From assembly GCA_014382645.1 (NCBI GenBank), contig JACNJI010000265.1, positions 1 to 22,540 on the forward strand: a stretch of 22,540 nt of DNA, given 5' to 3'. The notes beneath the pieces were generated by a model that saw nothing but the letters and a program-made list of their open reading frames with translations, searched no databases and was not told the origin of the DNA. Positions 1-9,800 of the stretch are shown in pieces. Source of the DNA: Verrucomicrobiota bacterium. GTDB taxonomy: Bacteria; Verrucomicrobiota; Verrucomicrobiia; Opitutales; Seribacteraceae. The position numbers and the translations under genes are program-made. Position 1 is the first letter of the stretch, and each line of letters opens with the position of its first letter.

Positions 1-1
1 T

Positions 2-964
2 GATGGCGTTCAACCCTCTTTCCCGAGCGTTCTGCGACCTCCGGCAGCCGTTATCCCTGACAGTTATAAAACCGCCAGGACCTCCGGCCGTCGCCGGGTT
101 CTCGCTGAATGGATTACCTCCAAAGACAATCCCGTTTCCGCACGAGTAATGATGAACAGGGTTTGGCAGCACCATTTCGGGCGTGGCATCGTTCGTAGCA
201 CAAGTGACTATGGTTTTCAGGGAATCAAACCCACTCACCCCGCCTTGCTCGACTGGTTGGCCGTTGAGTTCATGGATCGAGACTGGAATATTAAGGCAAT
301 GCACAAGCTGATCATGACGTCGAAGGCCTACCGACGTTCATCTGCTCCCAGTGATTTAGCTTTCGAAAAAGATCCGATAAACGATCTATTTAGGCGTTTC
401 GACATGCGGCGGTTGACGGCCGAGGAGATTCGCGACTCGATTTTGTCGGCATGCGGTTCACTCAACTTAAAGCCCGGTGGTCCTAGTATCACTCCTCCCC
501 TCCCTCAAATAGTTCTCGCAACCGCGTCTCGTCCGGGGGCGGGGTGGGGCAAGTCGTCTCCAGAAGAGTCTGCTCGTCGGAGCGTTTACGTGAAGGTGAA
601 GCGCTCCATGCAAATGCCTATTCTTATCAATCACGACATGGCCGACATGGATACTTCGTGTCCCGTACGTTTTGCCACCACGGTGCCCACTCAATCTCTA
701 AATATGCTTAACGGAAAGTTCATGAACGATTCGGCGAAGGTTTTTGCCAAGCGACTTCGCGACGAAGCGGGTGCTGCTCCCGCGGATCAAGTTGCTCGAG
801 CTTTTCAGATCGCGTTATCAAGGAAGCCCTCTGAAAAAGAAGTTAGCTCGGGTCTCGCAATGATTAAAGACATGCGTTCTATGGGCGGCCTTTCCGAAGA
901 AGTCGCTTTGGAACGCTTTGCTCTCCTCGCCCTCAACCTTAATGAATTTGTCTACTTGGACTGA
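2..964 (+). CDS. DUF1553 domain protein, C-terminal part (5' end outside window)
   Basis: The reading frame is open from base 2, so only the last ~320 residues are here. An internal ATG at 149 is not the start, because the typical DUF1553 stretch begins upstream of it (GRRRVLAEWITSKDNPVSAR, about bases 77-136) and runs on through MNRVWQHHFGRGIV. Later family marks are FDMRRLTAEEIRDSIL, a Pro-rich segment, and a C-terminal NLNEFVYLD. In Planctomycetes and Verrucomicrobia such proteins usually start with a signal peptide, a haem-binding PSD1 cytochrome domain and DUF1549. Those parts would lie left of the window. The biochemical role is not established. The DUF1501 gene starts 40 bases downstream on the same strand, a pairing very common in the PVC group, so the two are probably co-transcribed and work together outside the cytoplasm. 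Confidence 0.9.
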   Translation, partial: DGVQPSFPSVLRPPAAVIPDSYKTARTSGRRRVLAEWITSKDNPVSARVMMNRVWQHHFGRGIVRSTSDYGFQGIKPTHPALLDWLAVEFMDRDWNIKAMHKLIMTSKAYRRSSAPSDLAFEKDPINDLFRRFDMRRLTAEEIRDSILSACGSLNLKPGGPSITPPLPQIVLATASRPGAGWGKSSPEESARRSVYVKVKRSMQMPILINHDMADMDTSCPVRFATTVPTQSLNMLNGKFMNDSAKVFAKRLRDEAGAAPADQVARAFQIALSRKPSEKEVSSGLAMIKDMRSMGGLSEEVALERFALLALNLNEFVYLD

Positions 965-1004
965 ACCCCTATAACTTTCCTTCTACCCCATCATCTGAAA
1001 TATC

Positions 1005-2471
1005 ATGAACAAGCCACAAAACACATTCTGCGGACAGGTCCATCGCCGTGAGTTCCTCAAAGATATTGGCGGAGGTTTTGCCTCTCTTGGGTTAACGGGA
1101 ATGTTGGCTCAAGATGGCTTTTTCCAGTCACAAGCAACTGCTCAGGAAATGGCGAAATTCGTCAATCCGCTAGCACCCAAGGAGCCTCATTACAAGGGGA
1201 AGGCCAAATCGGTCATCTTCCTTTTCATGTATGGCGGCCCCAGCCAAGTCGACACCTTTGATCACAAGCCAAAGCTCTATCCTCTCGATGGAAAGACCAT
1301 CGATATAAAGACATTTGGTCGTGGGGGTAAACGCAACAAGAGTAGAGTGGTCGGACCTAAATGGCAGTTCAAGGAATACGGCCAATGTCAAAAAATGGTT
1401 TCAGATCTTTTCCCAAACATCGGCTCTTGTGTGGATGATATTGCCTTTGTTCATTCCATGACTGCGGATTCACCTATACATGGTTCGGCTATGCTAATGA
1501 TGAATGCTGGCCAATTGCTTTCCGGTCACCCGTCCATTGGTTCATGGGTGAACTATGGTCTGGGTAGCGTGAACGAGAATCTTCCCGGTTACGTTGTTAT
1601 GCTGGATAAGACCGGTGGTCCCATCAGCGGTGCCAAGAACTGGTCTAGTGGTTACATGCCGGCTAGTTACCAAGGCACGGTGCTGCGTTCTCAGGGAACG
1701 CCAATTCTGGATCTCGAAAATGCAGATGGGATGAGTAAGACCGAACAGCGTACGCTTTTGGATCACCTTCGAAAGGCAAATGAGGGGCACCTTTCCGAGC
1801 GCTACGACAACACCAACCTTGCCGCTAGAGTAGCCTCATACGAGCTTGCTTATAAGATGCAGGCATCGGCCCCCGAGGCTGTCGACTTGGACAAGGAGCC
1901 GGACCACATCAAAAAGCTTTACGGTATTGATGGTTCTAGAACCGAAGATTTTGGTCGGAAGTGTTTGCTTGCTCGTCGCCTTGTTGAGCGCGGAGTGCGC
2001 TTTGTCCAAATTTACTCAGGTGGAAACCACAACGATGCCAACTGGGATGCCCATGGTGATCTTGTAAAGAATCACACCTATCATGCAGGCAATACGGACA
2101 AAGCTATCGCTGGTCTTCTAAAGGATCTTAAACAGCAAGGGTTACTTGATGAGACTCTCGTTGTCTGGGGTGGCGAATTCGGTCGTCAACCGACTGCAGA
2201 ATATGCGAAGGGTACCGGTCGGGATCATAATTCCTATGGCTTTACCATGTGGATGGCCGGTGGCGGGATAAAGGGCGGCATTAGTGTGGGCGAGACTGAT
2301 GAATTAGGTAGTGCCGCCGTTGTCGATCGCTTCCACGTTAAGCGCCTACATTCCACTATATTACATCTGATGGGGCTCGATCCCAATGCCCTAAATTATT
2401 TCTATGGCGGTCTCAATCGCCGCTTAGTGGGAGTAGAAGGCGCTGAGCCGATAGAACAGCTTTTGGCCTAA
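1005..2471 (+). CDS. DUF1501 family exported protein (Tat signal)
   Basis: This 488-residue protein of the DUF1501 family is related to the alkaline phosphatase/sulfatase superfamily. The N-terminus has a twin-arginine motif, HRREFLKD (R14-R15), followed by a Gly/Leu-rich hydrophobic stretch, so Tat export of a folded metalloprotein is likely. Family motifs visible in order are FLFMYGGPSQVDTFDHKP, then HNDANWDAHGD, VVWGGEFGRQP and GRDHN (D407-H408). Their Asp and His residues are candidate metal ligands. The C-terminus (HSTILHLMGLDP, then GGLNRRLVG) is also typical. It follows a DUF1553 gene by 40 bases and is probably the second gene of that pair. The substrate is unknown; many relatives sit beside sulfatases or haem proteins, but none proves a reaction. 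No Shine-Dalgarno sequence precedes the ATG. The family call is secure. Confidence 0.92.
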   Translation: MNKPQNTFCGQVHRREFLKDIGGGFASLGLTGMLAQDGFFQSQATAQEMAKFVNPLAPKEPHYKGKAKSVIFLFMYGGPSQVDTFDHKPKLYPLDGKTIDIKTFGRGGKRNKSRVVGPKWQFKEYGQCQKMVSDLFPNIGSCVDDIAFVHSMTADSPIHGSAMLMMNAGQLLSGHPSIGSWVNYGLGSVNENLPGYVVMLDKTGGPISGAKNWSSGYMPASYQGTVLRSQGTPILDLENADGMSKTEQRTLLDHLRKANEGHLSERYDNTNLAARVASYELAYKMQASAPEAVDLDKEPDHIKKLYGIDGSRTEDFGRKCLLARRLVERGVRFVQIYSGGNHNDANWDAHGDLVKNHTYHAGNTDKAIAGLLKDLKQQGLLDETLVVWGGEFGRQPTAEYAKGTGRDHNSYGFTMWMAGGGIKGGISVGETDELGSAAVVDRFHVKRLHSTILHLMGLDPNALNYFYGGLNRRLVGVEGAEPIEQLLA

Positions 2472-2545
2472 AGATCCAAGAACTCTAGTCTGTCGGTCAA
2501 TTCCGCTCGCGAAAACCGTGGGCATTCTCTAGGTGTTGGTTAGAA

Positions 2546-3619
2546 ATGAGTGAAACATCCCAGCGTCCTCTTCTTACCGACAAATCTCCCGAGGATTGGG
2601 ACTTCCCTGATGTTCCCGCATACAGAGCGGAGCAAATCCGTCAATGGGTCTACGATAAAGGCGTGCTCGATTTCGATGCCATGTCCAACTTGCCTTCCGA
2701 CTTGCGGACTCGACTTGCGAATGAATGGGAGATCCGACCTATGGAGCAAGCCCGCGTTCAAGGATCTGCCGACATCACTCGCAAATTTTTATGGCGCTTA
2801 CGCGACGGCCAGTTCATCGAAAGCGTTCTGATTCCGGCCACACTAGGTACGGATGGTTCTCGTGCTTCGCGCCTCACGCTTTGCGTTTCCACTCAAGTCG
2901 GATGCGCCCTCGGGTGCAAGTTTTGCGCAAGTGGACTCGACGGATTAAAGCGAAACCTATCAACTGGGGAAATCTTAGGTCAAATCCTGCTCGCGAGGAA
3001 CGAGGCTGGTCGCAGGATCGACAACCTCGTCTTCATGGGAATGGGCGAGCCTCTCGCAAATTTGCCCGCACTTTTGCCTGCCCTCGACGTGATTCTATCT
3101 CCCAAGGGATTGGGAATCGGCGCTCGACACGTAACCCTTTCCACGAGTGGACTTGTTCCGCGTATTCTAGAACTTGCCTCTTACCCTGCACAAATCCGCC
3201 TAGCTATCTCTCTTCATGGCGGCGACGACGCCACTCGCGAGAAAATCATGCCGATCAACAAGCGCTACCCCGTGGCAGAGCTACTCGACGCCTGTGAAAC
3301 CTTTGTGAGAACCCGTCGCAAGATGATCACGCTCGAATACATTCTGATCGACGGAGTGAACGATGATCCTGTCCAAGCTACAAAGCTTGCTGCCCACGCC
3401 CGACGGCTTCGAGCCAAGGTGAATCTAATCCCCTACAACAAAGTAGATGGGCTTGAATGGGAACGGCCTTCGGAGAACCGCATCAGAACCTTTCTACAAA
3501 CGGTCGAGAGAGGACACCCGCCCGCGGTGACTCTTCGTACGGAAAAAGGTCATGACATCGACGCAGCTTGTGGTCAGCTTCGCTTGAGAGAGCAAAAAGC
3601 AGAAGGCTGTAATCCTTAG
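2546..3619 (+). CDS. rlmN: Dual-specificity RNA methyltransferase RlmN
   Basis: This is a cytoplasmic radical-SAM enzyme of 357 residues, within the usual family size. It methylates C2 of A2503 in 23S rRNA, and in many bacteria A37 of some tRNAs. The cluster motif CxxxCxxC is C120, C124 and C127 (GCALGCKFC). The two further conserved cysteines are both present: C113 (LCVSTQVGC) and the methyl-carrying C342 near the end (KGHDIDAACGQLR). The SAM-binding MGMGEP motif lies at 164-169. All catalytic residues that can be recognised by eye are intact. An AGGTG stretch ten bases before the ATG may serve as a weak ribosome-binding site. The gene stands 74 bases after the DUF1501 gene and has no obvious functional link to its neighbours. 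Confidence 0.97.
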   Translation: MSETSQRPLLTDKSPEDWDFPDVPAYRAEQIRQWVYDKGVLDFDAMSNLPSDLRTRLANEWEIRPMEQARVQGSADITRKFLWRLRDGQFIESVLIPATLGTDGSRASRLTLCVSTQVGCALGCKFCASGLDGLKRNLSTGEILGQILLARNEAGRRIDNLVFMGMGEPLANLPALLPALDVILSPKGLGIGARHVTLSTSGLVPRILELASYPAQIRLAISLHGGDDATREKIMPINKRYPVAELLDACETFVRTRRKMITLEYILIDGVNDDPVQATKLAAHARRLRAKVNLIPYNKVDGLEWERPSENRIRTFLQTVERGHPPAVTLRTEKGHDIDAACGQLRLREQKAEGCNP

Positions 3620-3675
3620 AGGAGTGTATTTCGAAAATTCAATTAACTGTGTGCAGCATCTTTTCCCCTAGGAAC

Positions 3676-3700
3676 GAAAGCTTGTAAAGTGGAGCTTTTT
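3676..3700 (+). terminator. Possible weak intrinsic terminator after rlmN
   Basis: AAAGCT (3677-3682) pairs with AGCTTT (3693-3698) across a ten-base loop and runs into TTTTT. The stem is only six pairs and AT-rich, so it may be chance. It lies in the 119-base gap between rlmN and the haem protein gene, where a transcript end would make sense. Confidence 0.25.
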
Positions 3701-3738
3701 ACTTTGCGGATTTCACAACTTATCGTTCTTTTTTTTCT

Positions 3739-6700
3739 ATGTTCTCTTATCGTATCCTCTCTATTTTCTTAGCGTTAGCTTTTCTTCTTAATATCGGCGT
3801 GAAAGCCGTTCAACCCAAAGCCAAATGGATTTGGGATGCTAGGGGCGATCGTCCCAATAACCCGCTTTATTTTGCCAAAACGGTAGATTTGGAAAGTGCT
3901 CCGAAAGCAGCCAAGCTTCTGTTTACTTGCGATAACAGCAGCACGGTGTTCGTTAATGGTAAATCAATAGGTACCAGTGGGAATTGGAACGCTGCCGTAT
4001 CTGCGGATGTCAAAAAACTGCTGAAGAAGGGTGGCAACGTGATAGCGGCCGTAGCCCACAATGCCAGTGGTCCGGCGGGTTTTGTGTTGCAATTGGAAAT
4101 CACCAAAGCGGATGGCAAGAAGGTTGTGATCGTAACCGACGATTCTTGGCGTTTTGTCGATAAGGACCCCAAGGATCTTCTTGGAGAGGCGACCAACTGG
4201 AAAATGGAAGGATTTCCCAACGGGAAAAAACCTGTTGTAGTCGGCACGATTGGGGATGATCCATGGGGCTATGTCTTTTCAAATGGAGGCGGAAGTCCCT
4301 CAGCGCCTAGGCCCGCAGGAATCGCCAACAACACGCTTCGTAGCACCGAAGGGTTTAAGGTGGAAATGATTTACGATGTTCCTCGCTCCCAAGGCTCATG
4401 GGTTTCACTTGCCGTGGACGAAAAAGGACGAATCTACGCCTGTGATCAAGGCGGGGCGGGCCTTTATCGCATCACTTTGCCAAGTGGAGAAAAAGAAATC
4501 TTCGTCGAAAAGATGGATGTGAAAATGACGGGCGGACATGGTATGCTTTGGGCATTTGATAGCCTTTACGTTTGTGCCAATGGCGGCCCCGGCAGCGGCC
4601 TTTATCGCCTTAAGGACACCACCGGCGACGATCAGTTCGACAAACTTGAAAAACTAAGAGCGATTTCCGGTGGTGGGGAGCATGGTCCCCATGACGTGGA
4701 GTTGGGACCTGACGGGAAGAAACTTTACGTCGTCGCTGGGAATATGACCAGACTACCTTCGCTGGAAGGTTCTTTGGTGCCCAAGGTCTGGCAGGAGGAC
4801 CAGTTGCTGCCTCGGATGCCCGATGCTCGCGGGCATGCTCGTTCCGTCATGGCGCCGGGCGGTTGGATCTGTCGTACTGATCCCGAGGGTAAATCATGGG
4901 AATTGGTGAGTACCGGATTTCGCAACACCTATGGAATCGCCTTCAACGGCGATGGCGAATTGTTCGGATACGATTCCGATATGGAATGGGATGCAGGTTC
5001 ACCATGGTATCGGCCGACGCGAATTTGCCACGCCGTGAATGGGGGAGAGTTCGGTTGGCGAAACGGGTCTGGCAAGTTTCCTGCCTACTATGCCGATACT
5101 TTGCCTGCGGTGGTGGACATCGGCCCCGGATCTCCAACGGGCGTAATTTCAGGATCGGGTGCAAAATTTCCTTCCAAGTATCAATCGGCCATCTACGCAC
5201 TCGACTGGACTTATGGTTCCATTTGGGCCATTCACCTGAAGCCTGAGGGCAGTTCCTACAAGGCAATGAGGGAAGAGTTCGTGGGCGGAAAACCTCTCCC
5301 CGTGACCGATGCCATAATCCACCCGCAAGACGGATCTATGTATTTTGCGGTTGGCGGGCGTGGGTCGAAATCTTTTCTCTATAAAGTTTCCTACTCGGGC
5401 AGTGAATCAACCAAGGCGGTTTCCGGAAGCTTTGCCGTTGGAAAAGATCTACGAACCATCCGTCGTTCAATGGAAGATTTGCAGCGACCGGGAAATAAGG
5501 GCGACCTTAACAAGATCTGGAAGAACCTTGGCAGCGATGATCGTTTCATTCGTAATGCCGCCCGTGTTGCTCTAGAGCATCAACCGGTGGACGCATGGTC
5601 GTCCAAGGCTTTGGCCGAACAGGATCCCCAATCCTTACTTTCTGCTGTCACTGCTCTTGCTCGCAATGCTTCCTCTGACTTGCGAGACAAAATTCTCATT
5701 GCTCTCGACCGTCTTGATTGGGTTAAGCTAAGTGAGGTCCGCCAACTGCACTTGTTGCGAAACTATGGTCTTGTCTTCACCCGTCTTGGTAGGCCTACCC
5801 CGAAAGCTGCGGCAAAGCTAATCAGCAAGCTAGACCCTCACTACCCTGCCGCCAGTGATGCTCTTAATCGTGAACTCTGCATCATGCTCACCTATCTCGA
5901 GGCCGATTCAGTACCTGCAAAAACTATCCCCATGCTTGCGCAAAATCGTAACGAGCAGGACGACTACCTAGACACGAAACTTCTCGTTCGAAGTGGCTAT
6001 GGCAACGCTTTCCTTGCCACCTTGGACTCGCGGCCCGAGAAACAACAAATCAACTATGCTTACTGTCTCCGCGTGGCCAAGGCCGGTTGGACTCCGAGTC
6101 TGCGGAAAAGCTTCTTTAGTTGGTTTAACAATGCCAAGCGTTTCCGCGGCGGGAACAGTTTCTCCGGCTTTCTCAACAATATAAAGAAGGAAGCCCTCAA
6201 GAATGTTCCCGATGAGGAAAGGTCGCAACTGGCAGTCTTGAGCGAAGAGCTTACAACTACTATTGCCGCTGTGCTTCCTCGCCCCAAGGGTCCTGGTCGT
6301 ACATGGACCGTTGAAACTGTTGGCAAGCTTGCCGAAAAGGAGGGATTGAATGATCGAGACCTAACCAATGGACACGCAATGTTTAAAGCCGGCCTATGCG
6401 CGAACTGTCATCTCTTTGGCAGTGAAGGTGGCTTGGGCGGACCTGATCTGACTGAGGCCGGCACGCGTTTTGGTCCCCGCGACCTCGCGGACGCCATCCT
6501 CAACCCGAACAACGTGATTTCAGACCAGTATAATAATAGCGTGGTGGTCAAAAAAGACGGTACCGAGCAGTTCGGCCGAATCCTGGGAGAAGAAGACGGT
6601 CACATGCTCATTATGCCAACACCAATGGCCCCCGATCATGTTCTTAGAATTCCCAAAGGAGAAATCAAGGAAACTAAACCATCCAAATTGTCCGCCATGA

Positions 6701-6777
6701 TGCCCGGCTTGATCAACTCAATGAACCCCGACGAAGTCCTCGACCTACTCGCTTTCCTTCGAAGCGGAGTGAAGTAG
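3739..6777 (+). CDS. PVC-type exported haem-c protein with beta-propeller and HEAT-like repeats
   Basis: This 1012-residue protein is likely periplasmic or surface-exposed. Residues 1-23 form a Sec signal peptide. Residues ~25-155 (WIWDARGDRPNN, TCDNSSTVFVNGKSIG, TDDSWRF) resemble the galactose-binding-like fold found at the front of alpha-L-rhamnosidases. Residues ~200-550 form the PVC-type beta-propeller related to soluble sugar dehydrogenases, with the hallmark SDMEWDAGSPWYRPTR and HAVNGGEFGWR stretches. Residues ~560-850 are helical, HEAT-like repeats. The C-terminus is a cytochrome c domain with haem motif C887-A-N-C890-H891, then GGPDLTEAGTRFGPRDLADAI; a Met in SAMMPGL may be the sixth ligand. 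Such proteins are thought to oxidise a carbohydrate-like substrate and pass electrons on, but the substrate is not known. The ATG follows a T-rich tract and has no Shine-Dalgarno sequence. Confidence 0.9.
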   Translation: MFSYRILSIFLALAFLLNIGVKAVQPKAKWIWDARGDRPNNPLYFAKTVDLESAPKAAKLLFTCDNSSTVFVNGKSIGTSGNWNAAVSADVKKLLKKGGNVIAAVAHNASGPAGFVLQLEITKADGKKVVIVTDDSWRFVDKDPKDLLGEATNWKMEGFPNGKKPVVVGTIGDDPWGYVFSNGGGSPSAPRPAGIANNTLRSTEGFKVEMIYDVPRSQGSWVSLAVDEKGRIYACDQGGAGLYRITLPSGEKEIFVEKMDVKMTGGHGMLWAFDSLYVCANGGPGSGLYRLKDTTGDDQFDKLEKLRAISGGGEHGPHDVELGPDGKKLYVVAGNMTRLPSLEGSLVPKVWQEDQLLPRMPDARGHARSVMAPGGWICRTDPEGKSWELVSTGFRNTYGIAFNGDGELFGYDSDMEWDAGSPWYRPTRICHAVNGGEFGWRNGSGKFPAYYADTLPAVVDIGPGSPTGVISGSGAKFPSKYQSAIYALDWTYGSIWAIHLKPEGSSYKAMREEFVGGKPLPVTDAIIHPQDGSMYFAVGGRGSKSFLYKVSYSGSESTKAVSGSFAVGKDLRTIRRSMEDLQRPGNKGDLNKIWKNLGSDDRFIRNAARVALEHQPVDAWSSKALAEQDPQSLLSAVTALARNASSDLRDKILIALDRLDWVKLSEVRQLHLLRNYGLVFTRLGRPTPKAAAKLISKLDPHYPAASDALNRELCIMLTYLEADSVPAKTIPMLAQNRNEQDDYLDTKLLVRSGYGNAFLATLDSRPEKQQINYAYCLRVAKAGWTPSLRKSFFSWFNNAKRFRGGNSFSGFLNNIKKEALKNVPDEERSQLAVLSEELTTTIAAVLPRPKGPGRTWTVETVGKLAEKEGLNDRDLTNGHAMFKAGLCANCHLFGSEGGLGGPDLTEAGTRFGPRDLADAILNPNNVISDQYNNSVVVKKDGTEQFGRILGEEDGHMLIMPTPMAPDHVLRIPKGEIKETKPSKLSAMMPGLINSMNPDEVLDLLAFLRSGVK

Positions 6778-6832
6778 TCATCTAGGTGCTTATTTTAGAA
6801 ATTAACGATTTCGCTTGTCCGTAAACGGGTTC

Positions 6833-9800
6833 ATGCCGAGATTTATAGGAATGAAACTCTTTGGATGTTTGTTGGGCTCGTACCTTCTGGTTGTGATTCT
6901 TTCCCCGTTAACTTTTGCTAGTGATTCACTGGATAAAGCTAATCTCCTTTCTTCTGAAATCAACTTTCAGTTATCAAATGGAGATAAGGTCGTAGCCAAC
7001 CGAATCTCCGGCATGGATCTGGGTGGAGGGGATTTCTCTTGGACTGGGGATTTGACGGGGGTGTCCGTAGGATTCATGACATTTGCTAAGGTCGATGATT
7101 TGCTGAGCGGAACTGTTCATTTTGCTGCTGGTCACGCCTATTCCTTTCGCGGGCCATCGGGAGATCTGAAAATTAAACCTGTCAGTGCAAAAAAACGCTC
7201 ATGTGGTGGTTGCTTGCTTGGGAAGAAGTTACCGCCCGATCCCCGTCGGCAACGGCGCATCAAGACTTGGCGCAATGGCGACGGCAACCTTGTAGACTTG
7301 CTGGTCGTCTATCCATCCGCCGTTGTCGATGAGGCGGCAGGAATCACCCCGTTGGCGGCGGATGTCGCCAAGGCCGTGGCCGACGCCAACCTCTGCTACC
7401 GCAACAGCCAAGTCAACTTACAGCTGCGTCTCGTCCATTTAGCTGAAGTTTCCTATACCCCGACGGGTGTCCTCGAAACGGACTTGGAACGCCTCGCGGG
7501 AACAGCTGACGGCTACATGGACGACGTCCACGCCCTTCGCGATCAATATGGCGCGGATCTCGTAGCTTTGCTTGCTACTGAGAGTAACTCCGGGGGATTA
7601 GCCAATACCATGATGTACCCCAGTATTGATTTCGCCTCTCAAGGATTCAGCGTAAGTGTTTGGGATCAAATGGGTGCCCCCTCTTATACTCTTGCCCACG
7701 AACTAGGGCACAATATGGGCTGCTTGCATAATAGAGAGGACTCCAGTGACGTGGACGGAAGTTACGAATTCAGGTCTTTTTCCTATGGTAAACGATGGCT
7801 TTCGGGAAATTCCGGATACGCTACTGTGATGTCCTACGATACCGAACCTACCTCCACCTTTCCTAACACGATACCTTTCTTCTCTAATCCCGATGTTTCT
7901 TATCTCGGAACAACTACCGGTAATGTAGGAACGGAGGACAATGCTCAGGTTCTTAAGTTTACTAGCCCTTATGTGGCCAATTTCCGTTCCGCAGTCGTGC
8001 AGAGTATTGTTCCTTCCCTCTCTTCGTTGGCGATCCAAGAAGGAAACTCGAGATCGTTTGGCGTCCGACTTGCGGTAAAGCCTTCCTCTCCCTTGTCGGT
8101 TAACATTTCCCTTGTTGCCGGCGGTGATGCCGACTTGATGATCACCAGTCCTTCATCGATGACCTTTGACTCGAGCAATTGGAACCTTCCGCACCCTTTG
8201 CAAATATCTGCCTTTTCGGATTCTGATACGGTCAACGGTAGTGCCACAATCAATCTTTCTGCAACAGGCGTCAACTCCACCACCGTATTAGTAACCGAAG
8301 TGGATTCCGGGACCACAATCTCGACTTCTCCTCTTATTGCAGGTATAGCGACCAACTCACTCGGTTTCGGGATTTCTGGAGTCACCATGACTTTTTCTAA
8401 TGGAGGCGAACCAGTGGCCACCGACGCAAATGGCACCTTCCGGCATGAAGTCACCGAGGGGTGGAGCGGAATAATCACACCGAGTAAAATAGGTCACACG
8501 TTTCTGCCTGCGAGTACTACGGTCAGTTCACTTTCTGCAGACTCAGTGGCTCACAACTTTACAGCTAGCCGTTCGAGCACACTCTTTGTCGACGTCGATG
8601 CATTTGGTGCCGGGGATGGTTCCAGTTGGACTAATGCCTACACGGATTTGGCAGTAGCATTGCGATCCAAGCATCCCTTTTCGGAGGTGTGGGTTGCCGA
8701 AGGCACCTATAAGCCGGGAGTTGTGCGCCCATCCGCTTTTCTGCTTCCTCCGGACATTCCCGTGTACGGAGGCTTTACGGGGGTGGAAACCTCCCTGACC
8801 CAAAGAGATTACTCGGCTAACATAACCATTCTCTCTGGCGATATCGGCGATCCTAATGTTTCTGCCGATAATTGTTATCACGTGGTGATCCCCACCGCAA
8901 ATGCCACCCTAGATGGTTTTTTTATAACCGATGGCAATGCCAACGAAAATTATTCTGACGATCGAGGTAAAGGTGGTGCGCTTTGGGCTGAGCATTCGGC
9001 TTTTACGATCAAGAATTGTGTTTTCTCAAGTAACTCTGCCAATCAACAGGGAGGCGCCATTTTCTTGAATGAATCTAACGCAACGCTTATTGGTTGCACT
9101 TTCAATGGTAATATCACGGGCTCGACTGGCGATGGGGGCGCAGTTGATCTCAATTCTTCAACCCTTACGCTAACTGCCTGTCGTTTTGTTTCAAATCACT
9201 CCTATTATTACGGTGGAGCCATTAACAGCCTAAATTCGAACTTAACACTCAACTCGAGTTCTTTCGTCACCAATCAAAGCCTTAACTCGAACGGTGGCGG
9301 GGCAATCCGGCTCAAAGGAGGTTCGATACAAGGCTCTTTTAACTCTTTTACTTCAAATAAAGCTACTCATGAAGGCGGGGCAATACTTTGGGAAGAAACA
9401 ACGGGCTCTCTTTCAGATTCCAATTTCACATCCAATCAAAACCTTTCTTGGAATGGGGGAGGGGGCATCTATTTTAAAAATGCCTCGCCCACAATTTTGC
9501 GCTGCTCCTTTACTGGCAACATTACCAATGCCAACAACTCTGGTGGCGCTATCCATCTAAACAATGCTTCACCCACGATTTCTAATTGTGTTCTTGCCTC
9601 GAATGCAGCTGCCTTAAATTCCGGTGGCGCCATCTCCATTGATTCAAGTTCTCTTCCAGTACTGAGCGGCAACGAATTTCGATACAATTCCGCCGAAAGT
9701 TACGGGGGGGCAATTTATGTTTCCGGAGGACAGAACTTACTGGCAACAAATAACCTCTTTCTAGGGAATTATAGTAATTCTGGTGGCGCGGTCTCGGCTT

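Noticed and set aside
149..964. ATG at 149 as the true start of the DUF1553 gene
   Set aside because: The frame is open to base 2 and the residues upstream are typical DUF1553 sequence, so the gene is cut by the window edge.
2725..3297. 190-codon open frame inside rlmN
   Set aside because: Arg/Ser-rich, no family features, and fully inside a highly conserved gene in another frame.
6815..6832. TTG at 6815 as start of the giant secreted protein
   Set aside because: ATGs at 6833 and 6851 give a better-placed signal peptide; TTG has no ribosome-binding site.
7969..8478. 169-codon - strand open frame opposite the giant protein
   Set aside because: It has no recognisable features and is explained by the antisense of a Ser/Thr-rich coding frame.
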